Assembly: GCA_963818725.1 (NCBI GenBank)
Contig: CAWFTU010000019.1
Coordinates: 80,937 to 144,936 of the forward strand
Length of the DNA stretch: 64,000 nt
Origin: DATFDN01 sp963818725
GTDB taxonomy: Bacteria; Pseudomonadota; Alphaproteobacteria; Acetobacterales; Acetobacteraceae
Reading direction: 5' to 3'
Position numbers and translations under genes: made by a program. The notes under the pieces were generated by a model. The model was not told where the DNA came from. It was given only the letters and a program-made list of their open reading frames with translations, and did no database searches. Positions 51,520 through 61,246 of the stretch are shown here, one piece after another; within the stretch, counting starts at the first letter, position 1; every line of letters starts with the position of its first letter.

Positions 51520-54500
51520 TCATCGACGGTCTCGAAGGTGCCCATCTGTGTGGCTGGGCGGTGTCGTCGGCCAAGCGGCCCGCTCTCGTTATCGTCCGGG
51601 ACGACAACGGCGCGGTGCTGGCGCGCGGCCCGGCGGCGGGCGAGCGTCCCGATCTCGCGTATCTCGGCCTCGGCACCACCCAGGTTGGGTTCCGCTTTCC
51701 CGTCGGCTTGCCGGCCAACGCGAGCGCCGAACCTCCGGGGGCCCTGCACGTCTTCGCCGACGGGATCGAGCTGGTGGGCTCGCCGGTTCTCCTCGGCTCA
51801 GGGGTGTTCGATGGCGCGCTGACCGTCGCGGGCGGCGTCGTGAGCGGCTGGGTGGCCGAGCGGGTGGACGGCTCCCGCGCCGCTCGCGTGCGGCTGCACG
51901 ACCAGGATGGCATGCTGCTTGGGGAGGTCGAGGCCCGGCGGGCGCCGGGCGAGGCGGAGGACGCCACGCCGGCCCGCTTCTCGGTTCCCCTGCCGCCGTC
52001 CTGTTTCGGCCGGGCGGACTTGATCGTGCGGGCCTCGGTCGAGGGCGTGCGCTTTGCCGAGGTGCAGTGCGCGATGCGGCTCGACGGGTATCTCGACGCC
52101 TTGAGCCATGACCGATGCGGCGGCTGGCTGCTCTCGCCCGACGCGCCGGAGCGGGCCTTGGACATCGAGGTGTTCCGTGACGGCGCGCGGGTTGGGGCAG
52201 GGTCCTGCGTCCTCCCCCGCGCGGACGTGCGCGAACGCTACCGGCACGCGTGGCGGGTCGGCTTCGACATTCCGCTGGACCCGGCCGGGACCGGGACCGA
52301 TCCGCACACCTACTCGTTTCGGCTGGCCGGCACCGATGTCGAGCTGTTCGACGGTCCGTTCGCGAGCCAGGAGCGGTCGGACACGGTGGTGACGGCGCGG
52401 CGGATCGGCCGGCATTTGCAGACCCATCTGGCGCCCTGCGAGCGCGCCGTGCTGCAACGCGCGCTGGCCGAATTCCTCGAGCGCCGGCGCCAGAGCGAGG
52501 GCCGTGCGCGCCTGCGCGTCCCCGCCGCGCCCGCCGTGGCGCCTGCCGATGCCCGGCGGCTGGTGATCGTGATACCGGTCTACCGCAACGTCGAGGTCAC
52601 ACGCGCCTGCGTGGAGAGCGTGCTCGCCGCGCGCGATCCGAAGCGCGACGCCATTGTCCTGGTCGACGACTGCTCGCCGGAGGAGGGAATGCACGCGCTC
52701 CTCGACCGGTTCGCGCGCGAGCCCGAGGTGTTCCTGCTCCGCAACGCCCAGAACCAGGGTTTTATCCGCAGCGCCAATCGCGGCATGGCGCTATGCCGGC
52801 GCGGCGACGTGCTGCTGCTAAACTCCGACACGCGGGTGTTTCCTGGCGTGTTCGAGGAGATGTGCCGCGTCGCCGTTTCCACGCCCGACATCGGCACGGT
52901 CACGGCGCTGTCCAACAACGCCACCATTTTCTCCTACCCCCACCCCAGCTTGCCGAACGCGGCGCTGACGGACATGGCGTGGGACGAAATGGCGGCGGTC
53001 GCGCGTGCGGCGAGCGGGGGGCGGTCGTTCGACGTCCCTACGGGGCACGGCTTCTGCCTCTTGATCCGACGCGAGGTGCTGCGCCTGGTTGGCGAGCTGG
53101 ATGAACAGTTCGGCCGCGGCTATGGCGAGGAGAACGATTTCTGCCAGCGCGTCGCGGATCTCGGCTATCGCAACGTCGCCGCCGCCGGTGCCTTTGTCGA
53201 GCACCGTGAGAGCGTCTCATTCGGCGCGGAGAAACACGCGCTCGTGGAAGCCAACCTGGCGCGGCTCGGGCGGAGGTATCCGGAATACGCGGCGACGATC
53301 ACGGGTTTCGAGCGGAACGAGGGGCTGCGGCGGGCGCGCTGGCCGCTGGATGCGGCGCGGCTGCGCAAGGCGAGCGCGGGCGGGGCGCGCTTCGCCCTTG
53401 TCGTCACCAACTGGCTCGGCGGCGGGACGCGCAAGGCCCTGGCCGACATCGAATCGGCGGTCGGCTATGATGGGGCGCAGCGCCTGACGCTGCGGAACCG
53501 CGCCGACGGGATGATCGAGCTGGAAGCCGAACAGCCCGTGCTGCGGGCCATGTTCGCCGCCGACGAGACGGATGATCTGTTCGCGCTGCTCTCCGCGGCT
53601 TGCGTCACGCATGTGCTGGTGCATCAGGTGCTGGGCTATACGCCCAACTTCGTGAACGGGCTCGCGGAGTGGATCGGCGAACGCCACGCGACGTATTACG
53701 CGCATGATTTCTATCCGATTTGCCCCCGCGTCACCATGATCGACGCCGCCGGCCGGTTCTGCAACATTGCCGCGCCCGCCACCTGCCAGCGCTGCATCGG
53801 CGCCACTGGCGCGCACGAGGCCTCGCGGATGGACAGGCTGGCGCCGGACCAGCACCGGGCGGCCTTCGGGACGCTGCTGCGCGCCTTCCGTCATGTCGCC
53901 GCGCCGTCGGAGAGCGCGGCTTCGTATTTGCGCCGGGTCTGGCCGGAGCTTGCGCTGAGCGCCATTCCGCATCCCGAGCCCGCGCGGGTCTATCCCGCGA
54001 CGGCGCGCGACGCCGCCTCAAGCCAGGAAGTCGTGCTGCTGGGCGGGATTGGCCCGCACAAGGGCTCCGCCAAGCTGCTCGAGATCGCGCGCCGAGCCCT
54101 GCTGAGCCATCCCGGGCTGCGCTTCCGGGTGATTGGCCACACCGATATCGACGCCGAGCTGCGCAGCGTTGGCAACGTGCTCGTCACCGGTCCCTATGAG
54201 GCGTGGGAGCAGTCGAATTTGCTGGCCCACGCGGAGGGCGGGATCGCGCTGTTCCTGCACAACTGGCCGGAGACCTATTCCTATACGTTAAGCGACGCCG
54301 TGGCCCACGGCCTGTTCCCGTTGGTGCCCGATCTCGGCGCCCCGGCCGAGCGGGTGCGCCGCGCGGGCTTCGGAGCGGTCTTCGGCTTTCCGATCGACGC
54401 GGGAGAGGTGCTGCGGGCGATCGAGCAGGCCCTGGCGCGGGAGCTGCCGGACCGGGCAGGCCCGGCCGCCTTCGCGCGACCCCAAGCCGTGGCGATGCAC

Positions 54501-55042
54501 GCCGCGCTGATGGGCGATACCACGAGGCCGCCAGCGCCGGCCGCCCGGCGGGCCGGCCGTCGGCGGGAGCGCGACCAGCTTTCGGCGTGATCCAAGGCTG
54601 CGCCATATAGAGGGGCGCAGATTTTTTCGTTCGTTCCGCACCTCGGCCGCTGACCGCCGCGGCCAGTCCGCCCGGCTTGCCGCCGCGGGCGACTTCCAGA
54701 ACTGATGCCGGCAAGTGCGCGCCCGATGACACTGGCCGACGCGCGGCACGATCCTTGCGTTGCCATGCTCGGACCAGAGGGGGCATCCAGTGTGAGCATA
54801 CAACCAGAAACTTTTTGCGACATCGAACGGAGAGGCGGGACGGGTCCGCTCGTCGGGTACGCTGTCAAGCTCCTGCTCGGTTTGGTCTGCGTCCTGGCGC
54901 TTGGTGCCTCCCGCCATGCCCAGGCGGAAGACATGAGCAAGCTGGGCGAGTCACCCGCCTGCCGGGCGCTCCAGGCGAAATACCCGCAGCTCAAGGGCAA
55001 GACGTTGGTCGATGCGCTCAATCCGTACACGCCAGGGTATGA

Positions 55043-56200
55043 TACTAAATCCGGGTGATAGGTTCGGCTTAGAGTGGCGGCTGCGCGGAGCGGGCCTATG
55101 CCGCGGGCGGTTGAACGGGGGGATGATGGCACGGATTGCCGAGCACCTGAGTGTGGCGGAACTGGCGGCGCGGTTCCGCGCGGCGCAAACCGTGACCGAG
55201 GCGCGGCACACCCAGGCGATTTGGCTGCTGGCGCAGGGCCGCACGGTGGTCGAGGTGGCCGGGGTACTGGCGCTCACGCCGCGCTGGGTGGAGGCGGTGG
55301 CGGCGCGCTACAACGCACGCGGCCCTGGCGGCGCTGGGCGATGGGCGGCGGCGGAACGGGCGAGCAGCGAGCGTGCTGACCGAGGCGGTGCTGGCCGCCC
55401 TGGCCGAGCGGCTGCGTGAGCCGCCCGAGGACGGCGGGCTATGGAGTGGCCCCAAGGTGGCGGCCTGGATGGCGCGGCACCTCAAGCTGGAGCGGGTGCA
55501 TCCGCAGCGCGGCTGGGAGGCGCTGAAGCGGCTCGGCTGGTCGGTGCAGACGCCGCGCCCGCGCCATCCGCGGGCCGCTGATCCGGAGGCGCGGGCGGCC
55601 TTCGCAAACAGGTTGACGTTGCCGTTGCGCAAGCACGGGCGGCGCACCCGGAACAGCCGGTCGAGGTCTGGGCGGAGGACGAGCACCGCCTCGGCCTGAA
55701 GCCGATCCGCCGCCGGGTCTGGGCCAAGGCCGGCGCACGCCCAACGGCGCTGGGTCATCACCGGTTCCAGTGGCTGCACGTCGCGGCCTTCGTGCAGCCG
55801 AGCAGCGGCGAGACGGTCTGGTATCTCTGCACCCGCATCAACAAGCCGGCCTTCGAAACCCGGCTCGCCGCCTTCGCCCGCGAGAGCGGGGCGGGACGCC
55901 GACGCCACATCGTCCTCGTGCTGGACAACGCCGGCTGGCACGGCCCCAAGGGCTTGGCCGTGCCGGACGGGATCACGCTGGTGTTCCTGCCTCCCTACAG
56001 CCCGGAACTCCAACCCGCTGAGCGGCTCTGGCCGCTGCTCGACGAGGCGGTGGCCAACAAGCACTTCCCCACCCTGGCCGACCTCGATGCCGCCATCGCC
56101 GAACGCAGCACCCGCCTCGACCCAAGCATGATCCGTCCGCACACCAGCTTCCACTGGTGGCCAAAGCCGGTTCAGCAGAACTAATCAGCCGGATTTGGTA
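55043..56200. mobile_element. IS630-type insertion sequence, copy 2, with a 3-bp TGA duplication
   Basis: 1158 bp; ends TACTAAATCCGGGTGAT and, inverted, TACCAAATCCGGCTGAT. TGA at 55040-55042 recurs at 56201-56203. Removing the element with one TGA restores GGGTATGAGGCGCTC, reading GYEAL, in the binding-protein gene. The transposase is related to but clearly different from that of copy 1. Confidence 0.87.
55126..56184 (+). pseudogene. IS630-type transposase with two frame changes
   Basis: HTH part (MARIAEHLSVAELAARFRAA, HTQAIWLLAQGRTVVEVAGV, RYNARGPG) loses frame near 55330 and resumes as VLTEAVLAALAERLREPPED through GWSVQTPRPRHPRAADPEAR. A second shift (-1) near 55605, at GCAAACAGG, leads into VDVAVAQARAAHPEQPVEVW, AEDEHRLGLKPIRRRVWAKA (Asp), IVLVLDNAGWHGPKGLAVPD (Asp) and FLPPYSPELQPAERLWPLLD (Glu). 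The second shift is at the same linker as in copy 1; the first is specific to this copy and would inactivate it. Confidence 0.83.
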
Positions 56201-56696
56201 TGAGGCGCTCGATCCAAACGATCCAAGCAAGTACACAGGCTTCGACGTCGATCTGGCACAGGCGTTCGGCGACTGCCTGGGGTTCAAGCTGACCTACACG
56301 CCGGTGGCGTTCGCCGCGCTGCTGCCGACGCTGCGCAGCGGACAGGCAGATATCGTCATCTCAGACATCTACGCGACCAAAGAACGGGCAAAAGCCGCCG
56401 ATTTCATCACCTACTCGAAGGTGTTTGATGGCGTGCTCGTGGCCAAGGGCAACCCGAAGCGTATCACCGGCATCAACACCTCGCTCTGCGGCGACACCGC
56501 GGCGGAAAACACGGGGTTCGTGGAGGTGCTGCTGGTGCAGGCGCTGGCCGCGCCATGTAAGGAGGCGGGCAAGCCGGCGCCGGAGCTACAGCTCTATGAC
56601 AACAATGCCAGTTGTATCCAGGTGATCCTGGCAGGGCGCGCGGACACTTACATCAACGATGTCAACACCGTCGACCAGGCGGTGAAGGCCAATCTA

Positions 56697-57893
56697 AACC
56701 GCGTCTAGTTTGAGAATCGTAGTTTCTCCTCCTCGGGATCGAGGCAGTCCTTGACCCAGAGGCGATCGGCGACGACGCAAGAGTCTTGGTTGACCTTGGC
56801 CTCGAACAGGGCGACGCGCCGGGTCAGGTCGTCGGCCGTGGCGTGGCAGTGATGGTAGGTGACGTCCTCGCGCAGCCAGCGCCACAGCGCCTCGACCGGC
56901 ATCAGGTCCGGGCTGTAGCCCGGCAGCGGCATGAGCGTGATGCCCAGGCTGGCAGCGGCGGCCCATACCGCCTTGGCCCGGTGACAGGGCACACCGCCCA
57001 GATCACGACGAGCATGCCATCGGGAAACTCGGCACGGAGCCGGTGCAGCACATCGATCGTGTGTTCGCCGTTGGCCCGTGCATAGGGCCATAGCCGCACC
57101 TGGCCTTCGTTGTAGAGGTAGAGGCCGTAGAGCGAGACCCTGGCGGCGAGGCCGGGCGAGCAGGAGGCCACGTGGAAGCGCTTGCCGCGCTCGCCCCAGC
57201 CGTAGCCGAGATCGGCGTCCTGGTGGATGTGCGCCTCGTCGAGGTGGACCAGCACGTGCCGATCGCGCTGGGCGCTGTCCAGCACCGGCCGTAGCCGGTC
57301 GAGAAAGGCGGCGCGCCGTTCGGGATCGGCGCGACCGAGCAGCTTGCGGGCTTTCTTCCACGACAGGTCCAGCCGGTGCAGGGCAGCGCGGATGGTCTCG
57401 CGGCAGCAGGGACGGCCGAACCGCGCCCGCACGCAGCCGACCAGGCGCTTGAGCGTCCAGCGCGGCGGCGGATCAGCTCCGGCTACGGATGGGCTGGCCG
57501 CAGCCTGCTGGGCCGCACGGAGCTCTGCGCCGAGTACGGCGGCGATGGCGGGACAAAGGGGGGACGGCCGCCAGTGCGTCGGTAGGTCAGCGCCTCGGGG
57601 CCACGCTCGTTGTAGAGGTGCAGCCACTCCATCACGGTCTGCGGGTGGCGGCCAGTGCGTTCGGCAACCTGCGTGGCGCAACTCTCTTCGGTGATCTCGT
57701 AAAGCGCCAAGAAGCGCTCGCGAGTGCGTTGATGGGCAGCGCTCGTTGCGAGCCGACGCAGGTCCTCCGGCGTCTGGCCCCACCGGGCATGGTCAACGCG
57801 CAGCATGACAGGAGCGAACAAGGCTAAGTTTCATCATCCCCTGGAGATAGGGACCCTGCCTCCGAAACCACACCTCTCAAACCGGACGGGGTT
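56697..57893. mobile_element. IS630-family insertion sequence, third element, with canonical TA duplication
   Basis: 1197 bp flanked by TA at 56695-56696 and 57894-57895. Inverted ends begin AACCGCGTCTAGTTTGAGA and AACCCCGTCCGGTTTGAGA. Removal with one TA restores AATCTAGACAAGCTG, reading NLDKL, in the binding-protein gene. It belongs to a different IS630 subgroup from the two copies upstream and lies in the opposite orientation. Confidence 0.88.
56705..57821 (-). pseudogene. IS630-family transposase with two frameshifts
   Basis: Segment 1 (57821 to about 57555): MLRVDHARWGQTPEDLRRLA, CATQVAERTGRHPQTVMEWL (HTH) and LYNERGPEALTYRRTGGRPP. Segment 2: RWTLKRLVGCVRARFGRPCC, LSWKKARKLLGRADPERRAA, HVLVHLDEAHIHQDADLGYG (catalytic Asp) to DGMLVVIW. 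Segment 3, in another frame: SLGITLMPLPGYSPDLMPVE and ALWRWLREDVTYHHCHATAD (catalytic Glu) to the stop at 56705. The second catalytic Asp region falls at the second break (about 57005), so the core is disrupted. Confidence 0.82.
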
Positions 57894-58092
57894 TAGACAA
57901 GCTGAGCAAGGCGGTCGCGGTCACGCTGCCCTACTCGATCGGCATCGCGGTGCCGAAGGACAAGCCGGACCTGCGCGACGCGATCCTGGCGGCGCTGACG
58001 GTGATCCAGAAGCAGGGCATCGAGACGGCGCTGCTGAAAACGTGGTCGCTCGACGCCGGCACGCTGGAGGAACCGCGGCTCGTGACCCAGTA

Positions 58093-59721
58093 ATGGAGCT
58101 GTTCGCCCACTATCTCAGCCTGCCGTACCTGCTCCTTGGCATAGGCGTCACCCTCGAGGTGACAGGCCTGGGGCTGCTCGGCGGGCTCATTCTGGGCGTG
58201 ATCCTGGCGGGGATGCAGCTCTGCCGCTACCGCGTGCTATCGGGCTTGGCGCGTGCCTACGCGGTGATCTTCCGCGGCACGCCGCTCATCCTGCAACTCG
58301 TGTTCGTCTACGACGCGCTGCCGCATATCGGGATAAAGCTGAGCGCCGTGGCGGCCGCCGGGGTCGCGCTGTCGGCCAACGAGGCGCCATTCATCGCCGA
58401 GGTCCTGCGCTCCGGCGTGCGCGGCGTGGAGGCGGGGCAGATCCTGGCGGGGCAGGCGCTTGGGATGACGCCGCTCGTGCTGATGCGCCGGGTAATCGCG
58501 CCCCAGGCGATCCGAACCATCGTCCCAGCGCTGGGCAACGAGGCGGTGACGGCGCTGAAGAACTCATCGCTTTCGTCGGTGATCGCGGTCCAGGATCTCA
58601 CCCTGCGGAGCACCCAGCTCGCCTCGTCCACCTTCGATTTCTTCTCCATCTTTTTCGCTTCGGGCGTGATGTACCTGGCGCTCACCGGCGCGATCAGCGG
58701 ATTGCAGCTCATCGTCGAGGGGGCGCTCGACCTCGACCGGACCGCCCCTCGCGGCCGACTTCTCCATTGGCTGGGGCGGCGGGCGGAGGGGACGCGGGCG
58801 CGCGCGGACGGGCCGGCCCACGGCGTGGCGCCGACCGCCCCGCCACCAGGGTTCGGGCGCGACGATGCCGCGTCCACGCCGCCCGCCGCGAAGGTTCCGG
58901 ACCGGGCCGCCCGCCACGCCGCGCTGGCCCAGGGCGAGGCCGCCATCGAAGTGGTGGACCTACACAAGCACTGTGCCGGCCACGCCGTGCTGAGCGGGCT
59001 GAGCCTGACGGTTCGCACCGGCGAGGTCGTGGCTCTGCTCGGCCGGAGCGGGTCAGGCAAGAGCACGTTGCTGCGGTGCATCAATCACCTGGAGGAGTGG
59101 GAGGCGGGCATCGTGCGGGTCGGCGGCCGCCGCCTCGGCTATGGCGAGGATGGCCGGAAGCTGTCGGCGCGAACGCTGGCGCGGGAGCGGGCCAGCCTCG
59201 GCGTTGGCATGGTGTTCCAGCACTTCAACTTGTTCGGCCACCTGACCGCGCTGGAGAACGTGGCCGGCCCGCTGCGCTGGGTGTACGGCATGGAGCCTGG
59301 GGCTGCGGAGCGCCGGGGGCGGGAGCTGCTCGACCGCGTCGGCCTCGCGCACCGGGCCGGTGCGCTGCCGCGGCACTTGTCCGGCGGACAGCAACAGCGG
59401 GTGGCGATCGCGCGGGCGCTGGCGCCGAGCCCGAGCGTGCTGTTGCTCGACGAGCCGACCTCGGCGCTGGACCCGGAGCTGGTCGAGGAGGTGCTTGACG
59501 TAGTCCGCTGGCTGGCGGTGGAGGCGGGGCTGACGATGGTCATCTCCACCCACCAGCTGCGGTTCGCGCGGGAAGTGGCGGACCGGATCGTGTTCCTGAG
59601 CGATGGGGCGATCACCGAGGAGGGGCGCGCCGAGAACGTGCTCACCCGGCCACAGCATCCGCTCACCGCTCGATTCCTCCGTGTCATGGGCGCCGGGCAG
59701 CCGACGGAGACACACTCGTGA
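58093..59721 (+). CDS. polar amino-acid ABC transporter, permease fused to ATPase
   Basis: 542 residues. Residues 1-225 form the inner-membrane permease (HisM/GlnP type) with five or so helices and the EAA loop (AGQILAGQALGMTPLVLMRR, APQAIRTIVPALGNEAVTAL). A Pro/Ala-rich linker (about 226-280) leads to the GlnQ-type ATPase: Walker A LGRSGSGKSTLLRCINHLEE, Q-loop FQHFNLFGHLTALENV, signature LSGGQQQRVAIARAL, Walker B VLLLDEPTSALDPEL and His-switch STHQLRF. The ATG overlaps the binding-protein stop. With both subunits on one chain only the binding protein and dimerisation are needed; that binding protein is broken here. Confidence 0.93.
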   Translation: MELFAHYLSLPYLLLGIGVTLEVTGLGLLGGLILGVILAGMQLCRYRVLSGLARAYAVIFRGTPLILQLVFVYDALPHIGIKLSAVAAAGVALSANEAPFIAEVLRSGVRGVEAGQILAGQALGMTPLVLMRRVIAPQAIRTIVPALGNEAVTALKNSSLSSVIAVQDLTLRSTQLASSTFDFFSIFFASGVMYLALTGAISGLQLIVEGALDLDRTAPRGRLLHWLGRRAEGTRARADGPAHGVAPTAPPPGFGRDDAASTPPAAKVPDRAARHAALAQGEAAIEVVDLHKHCAGHAVLSGLSLTVRTGEVVALLGRSGSGKSTLLRCINHLEEWEAGIVRVGGRRLGYGEDGRKLSARTLARERASLGVGMVFQHFNLFGHLTALENVAGPLRWVYGMEPGAAERRGRELLDRVGLAHRAGALPRHLSGGQQQRVAIARALAPSPSVLLLDEPTSALDPELVEEVLDVVRWLAVEAGLTMVISTHQLRFAREVADRIVFLSDGAITEEGRAENVLTRPQHPLTARFLRVMGAGQPTETHS

Positions 59722-60128
59722 GCCTGACAAAACGGAGTTTCTCGTTCGGGCCGGACGTTGGGGTGCCGCCGAAGGTGGCGCCCTTCTCGCACGCGACGCA
59801 GTGGGGCGGCCTGCTGTTCGTCACCGGACAGATGCCGACCGACCCGATTACTGGCAAGGTCGTGGAGGGCGGCATCGTCGCGCAGGCGACTCAGGTGCGC
59901 CGCAACTTGGAGGCGGTGCTCGCGCAGTTCGGCCTGACGCTGGACCACGCGTTGATGGTCCGCGCCTACCTGACCTCGTTCGAGGACTACGCGGCGTTCA
60001 ACGACGTCTACCAGACCTGGTTCAAAGGTCCGCCGCCCAGCCGGACCTGCGTCGGCGTCTCTGGCCTCGCGGTCAAGGCGGCGGTGGAGATCGACCTCAT
60101 CGCCGGCATGTCCGTCCGATCGGAGTAA
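59718..60128 (+). CDS. RidA-family (YjgF/UK114) protein
   Basis: 136 residues from a GTG that overlaps the ATPase stop (GTGA). Family strings: FSHATQWGGLLFVTGQMPTD, ATQVRRNLEAVLAQFGLTLD, VYQTWFKGPPPSRTCVGVSG (the catalytic Arg of PSRTCV) and VEIDLIAG. RidA proteins hydrolyse reactive enamine/imine intermediates released in amino-acid breakdown, or act as deaminases in amine catabolism. Its place after an amino-acid transporter and before an amidase fits nitrogen-compound use. Confidence 0.92.
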   Translation: MSLTKRSFSFGPDVGVPPKVAPFSHATQWGGLLFVTGQMPTDPITGKVVEGGIVAQATQVRRNLEAVLAQFGLTLDHALMVRAYLTSFEDYAAFNDVYQTWFKGPPPSRTCVGVSGLAVKAAVEIDLIAGMSVRSE

Positions 60129-60132
60129 GCAG

Positions 60133-61209
60133 ATGAGCCTGATGAGAGACGAGCATGCGGCGGATCGCGCCCGTCTGCGGCTGGCGCTGCACGACTTGCG
60201 GGCGACACCGGAGACGGTGCACTGGGGCTACTTCAGCGCCTCGCTCGCGCCGGTGCTACGGGTCGCGAGCGGCGACATCGTGCGGGCGGAGGCGGTCACG
60301 CACCACGCCGGCGACGCGCCCGAGCTGATGATGGACGAGGGAGTTGACGCCATCTTCAGCGGCATTCCGCCCGGGGACCGGAACCCGGGCGTGCATATCA
60401 TGACCGGCCCGATCCATGTCGCGGACGCAAGGCCAGGCGACGTGCTTGAGGTGCGGTACCTACAGATGACGCCGCGGCTGCGCTACGGTTCGAACCTCGC
60501 CGCCCACTGGGGCCACCTCTACCGCGAGTTCGGCGAGAAGGAGCGGGTGACGATCTATCGGCTAGACAAGGCGAGCCAGACCGCCGAGGCGGTGTTCGCC
60601 TATGACTTTCCCGGCAAATACACCGTTCCCGGCACGGTCACGCCGGCGCGCGCGTGCTGCCGGGTGCCTGCGCTGCGCCGCGTGCGGGTGCCGGTGCGGC
60701 CGCATCTTGGCACCGCGGGTGTGGCGCCGGACGTCCCTGGACGGGTCAGCTCGATCCCGCCAGGAAAGCATGGCGGCAACATCGACAATTGGCGGATCGG
60801 CGCCGGGGCGACGATGTTCTACCCGGTGCAGGTCGAGGGCGCGTTGTTCTCGATCGGCGATCCGCACATCTCGCAAGGCGACGGGGAGATCAGCGGCACC
60901 GCCATCGAGGCCTCGCTCAACGTGATGTTCCAGGTCTTCGTCCGCCGCGACTTCAGCTTTCCCTCGCCGCTGCTGCGCACGCCACGGTACTGGATGACGC
61001 ACGGGTTCGACGAAGACCTTGACCGGGCGATGCGCAACGCCAGCCTGGAGATGCTCCGTCTGCTGATCGAGCATCACGGGCTGAGCCGGGACGACGCTTA
61101 TTCGCTCATGAGCGTGGCGGCGGATTTCGCCGTGACCCAGGTGGTGGATGGGCGCCAGGGCGTCCACGCGCGGATTTGCCACGAAGTGTTTCCGCCCGCT
61201 GACGACTGA
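60133..61209 (+). CDS. acetamidase/formamidase family amidohydrolase
   Basis: 358 residues, ATG five bases after ridA. Family strings: ETVHWGYFSASLAPVLRVAS (N-terminal metal-site region), GPIHVADARPGDVLEVRYL, RVPVRPHLGTAGVAPDVPG, SSIPPGKHGGNIDNWRIGAG (the conserved PP-GGN motif) and EGALFSIGDPHISQGDGEIS (GD-H-QGDGE motif). It would hydrolyse small amides to ammonia and acid. It is the last gene of the transporter-RidA operon and convergent with maeB. Confidence 0.92.
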   Translation: MSLMRDEHAADRARLRLALHDLRATPETVHWGYFSASLAPVLRVASGDIVRAEAVTHHAGDAPELMMDEGVDAIFSGIPPGDRNPGVHIMTGPIHVADARPGDVLEVRYLQMTPRLRYGSNLAAHWGHLYREFGEKERVTIYRLDKASQTAEAVFAYDFPGKYTVPGTVTPARACCRVPALRRVRVPVRPHLGTAGVAPDVPGRVSSIPPGKHGGNIDNWRIGAGATMFYPVQVEGALFSIGDPHISQGDGEISGTAIEASLNVMFQVFVRRDFSFPSPLLRTPRYWMTHGFDEDLDRAMRNASLEMLRLLIEHHGLSRDDAYSLMSVAADFAVTQVVDGRQGVHARICHEVFPPADD

Positions 61210-61246
61210 ATTGCGAGCGTTGCGGGCGGGTGTTCCAGAAACGGGC

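Larger units (their letters stand above)
50356..54590 (+). pseudogene. large multidomain glycosyltransferase (GT2 plus C-terminal GT4-like domain), interrupted after codon 7
   Basis: ATG at 50356 (MPETVGL) is followed by an IS630-type element. After removing it with one TCA the reading is MPETVGLIDGLEGAHLCGWA and runs without a break to 54590, about 1030 residues. Order: two beta-sandwich-like repeats (GWAV..., GWVAERVDGSRAARVRLHDQ, GGWLLS...), a GT2 domain (about 350-620; LVIVIPVYRNVEVTRACVES, AIVLVDDCSPEEGMH, LLLNSDTRVFPG, GYGEENDFCQRVADLGY) and a GT4-like C-terminal domain (ALVVTNWLGGGTRKALAD, EVVLLGGIGPHKGSAKLLEI). A remnant product could start at the internal GTG 51561. It probably builds surface polysaccharide. 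Confidence 0.85.
54792..58093 (+). pseudogene. amino-acid ABC transporter substrate-binding protein, split by two IS630-type elements
   Basis: A GTG at 54792 opens a signal peptide (LLLGLVCVLALGASRHAQAE). Piece 1 runs to PYTPGY at 55042. Piece 2 (56204-56696) is EALDPNDPSKYTGFDVDLAQ, PTLRSGQADIVISDIYATKE, TAAENTGFVEVLLVQALAAP and GRADTYINDVNTVDQAVKAN. Piece 3 (57896-58093) is DKLSKAVAVTLPYSIGIAVP to DAGTLEEPRLVTQ. Removing both elements with one target copy each restores frame at both joins. It is a SBP_bac_3 polar amino-acid binding protein of about 310 residues. Its TAA overlaps the ATG of the permease-ATPase gene, so the interrupted gene heads that operon. Confidence 0.9.
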
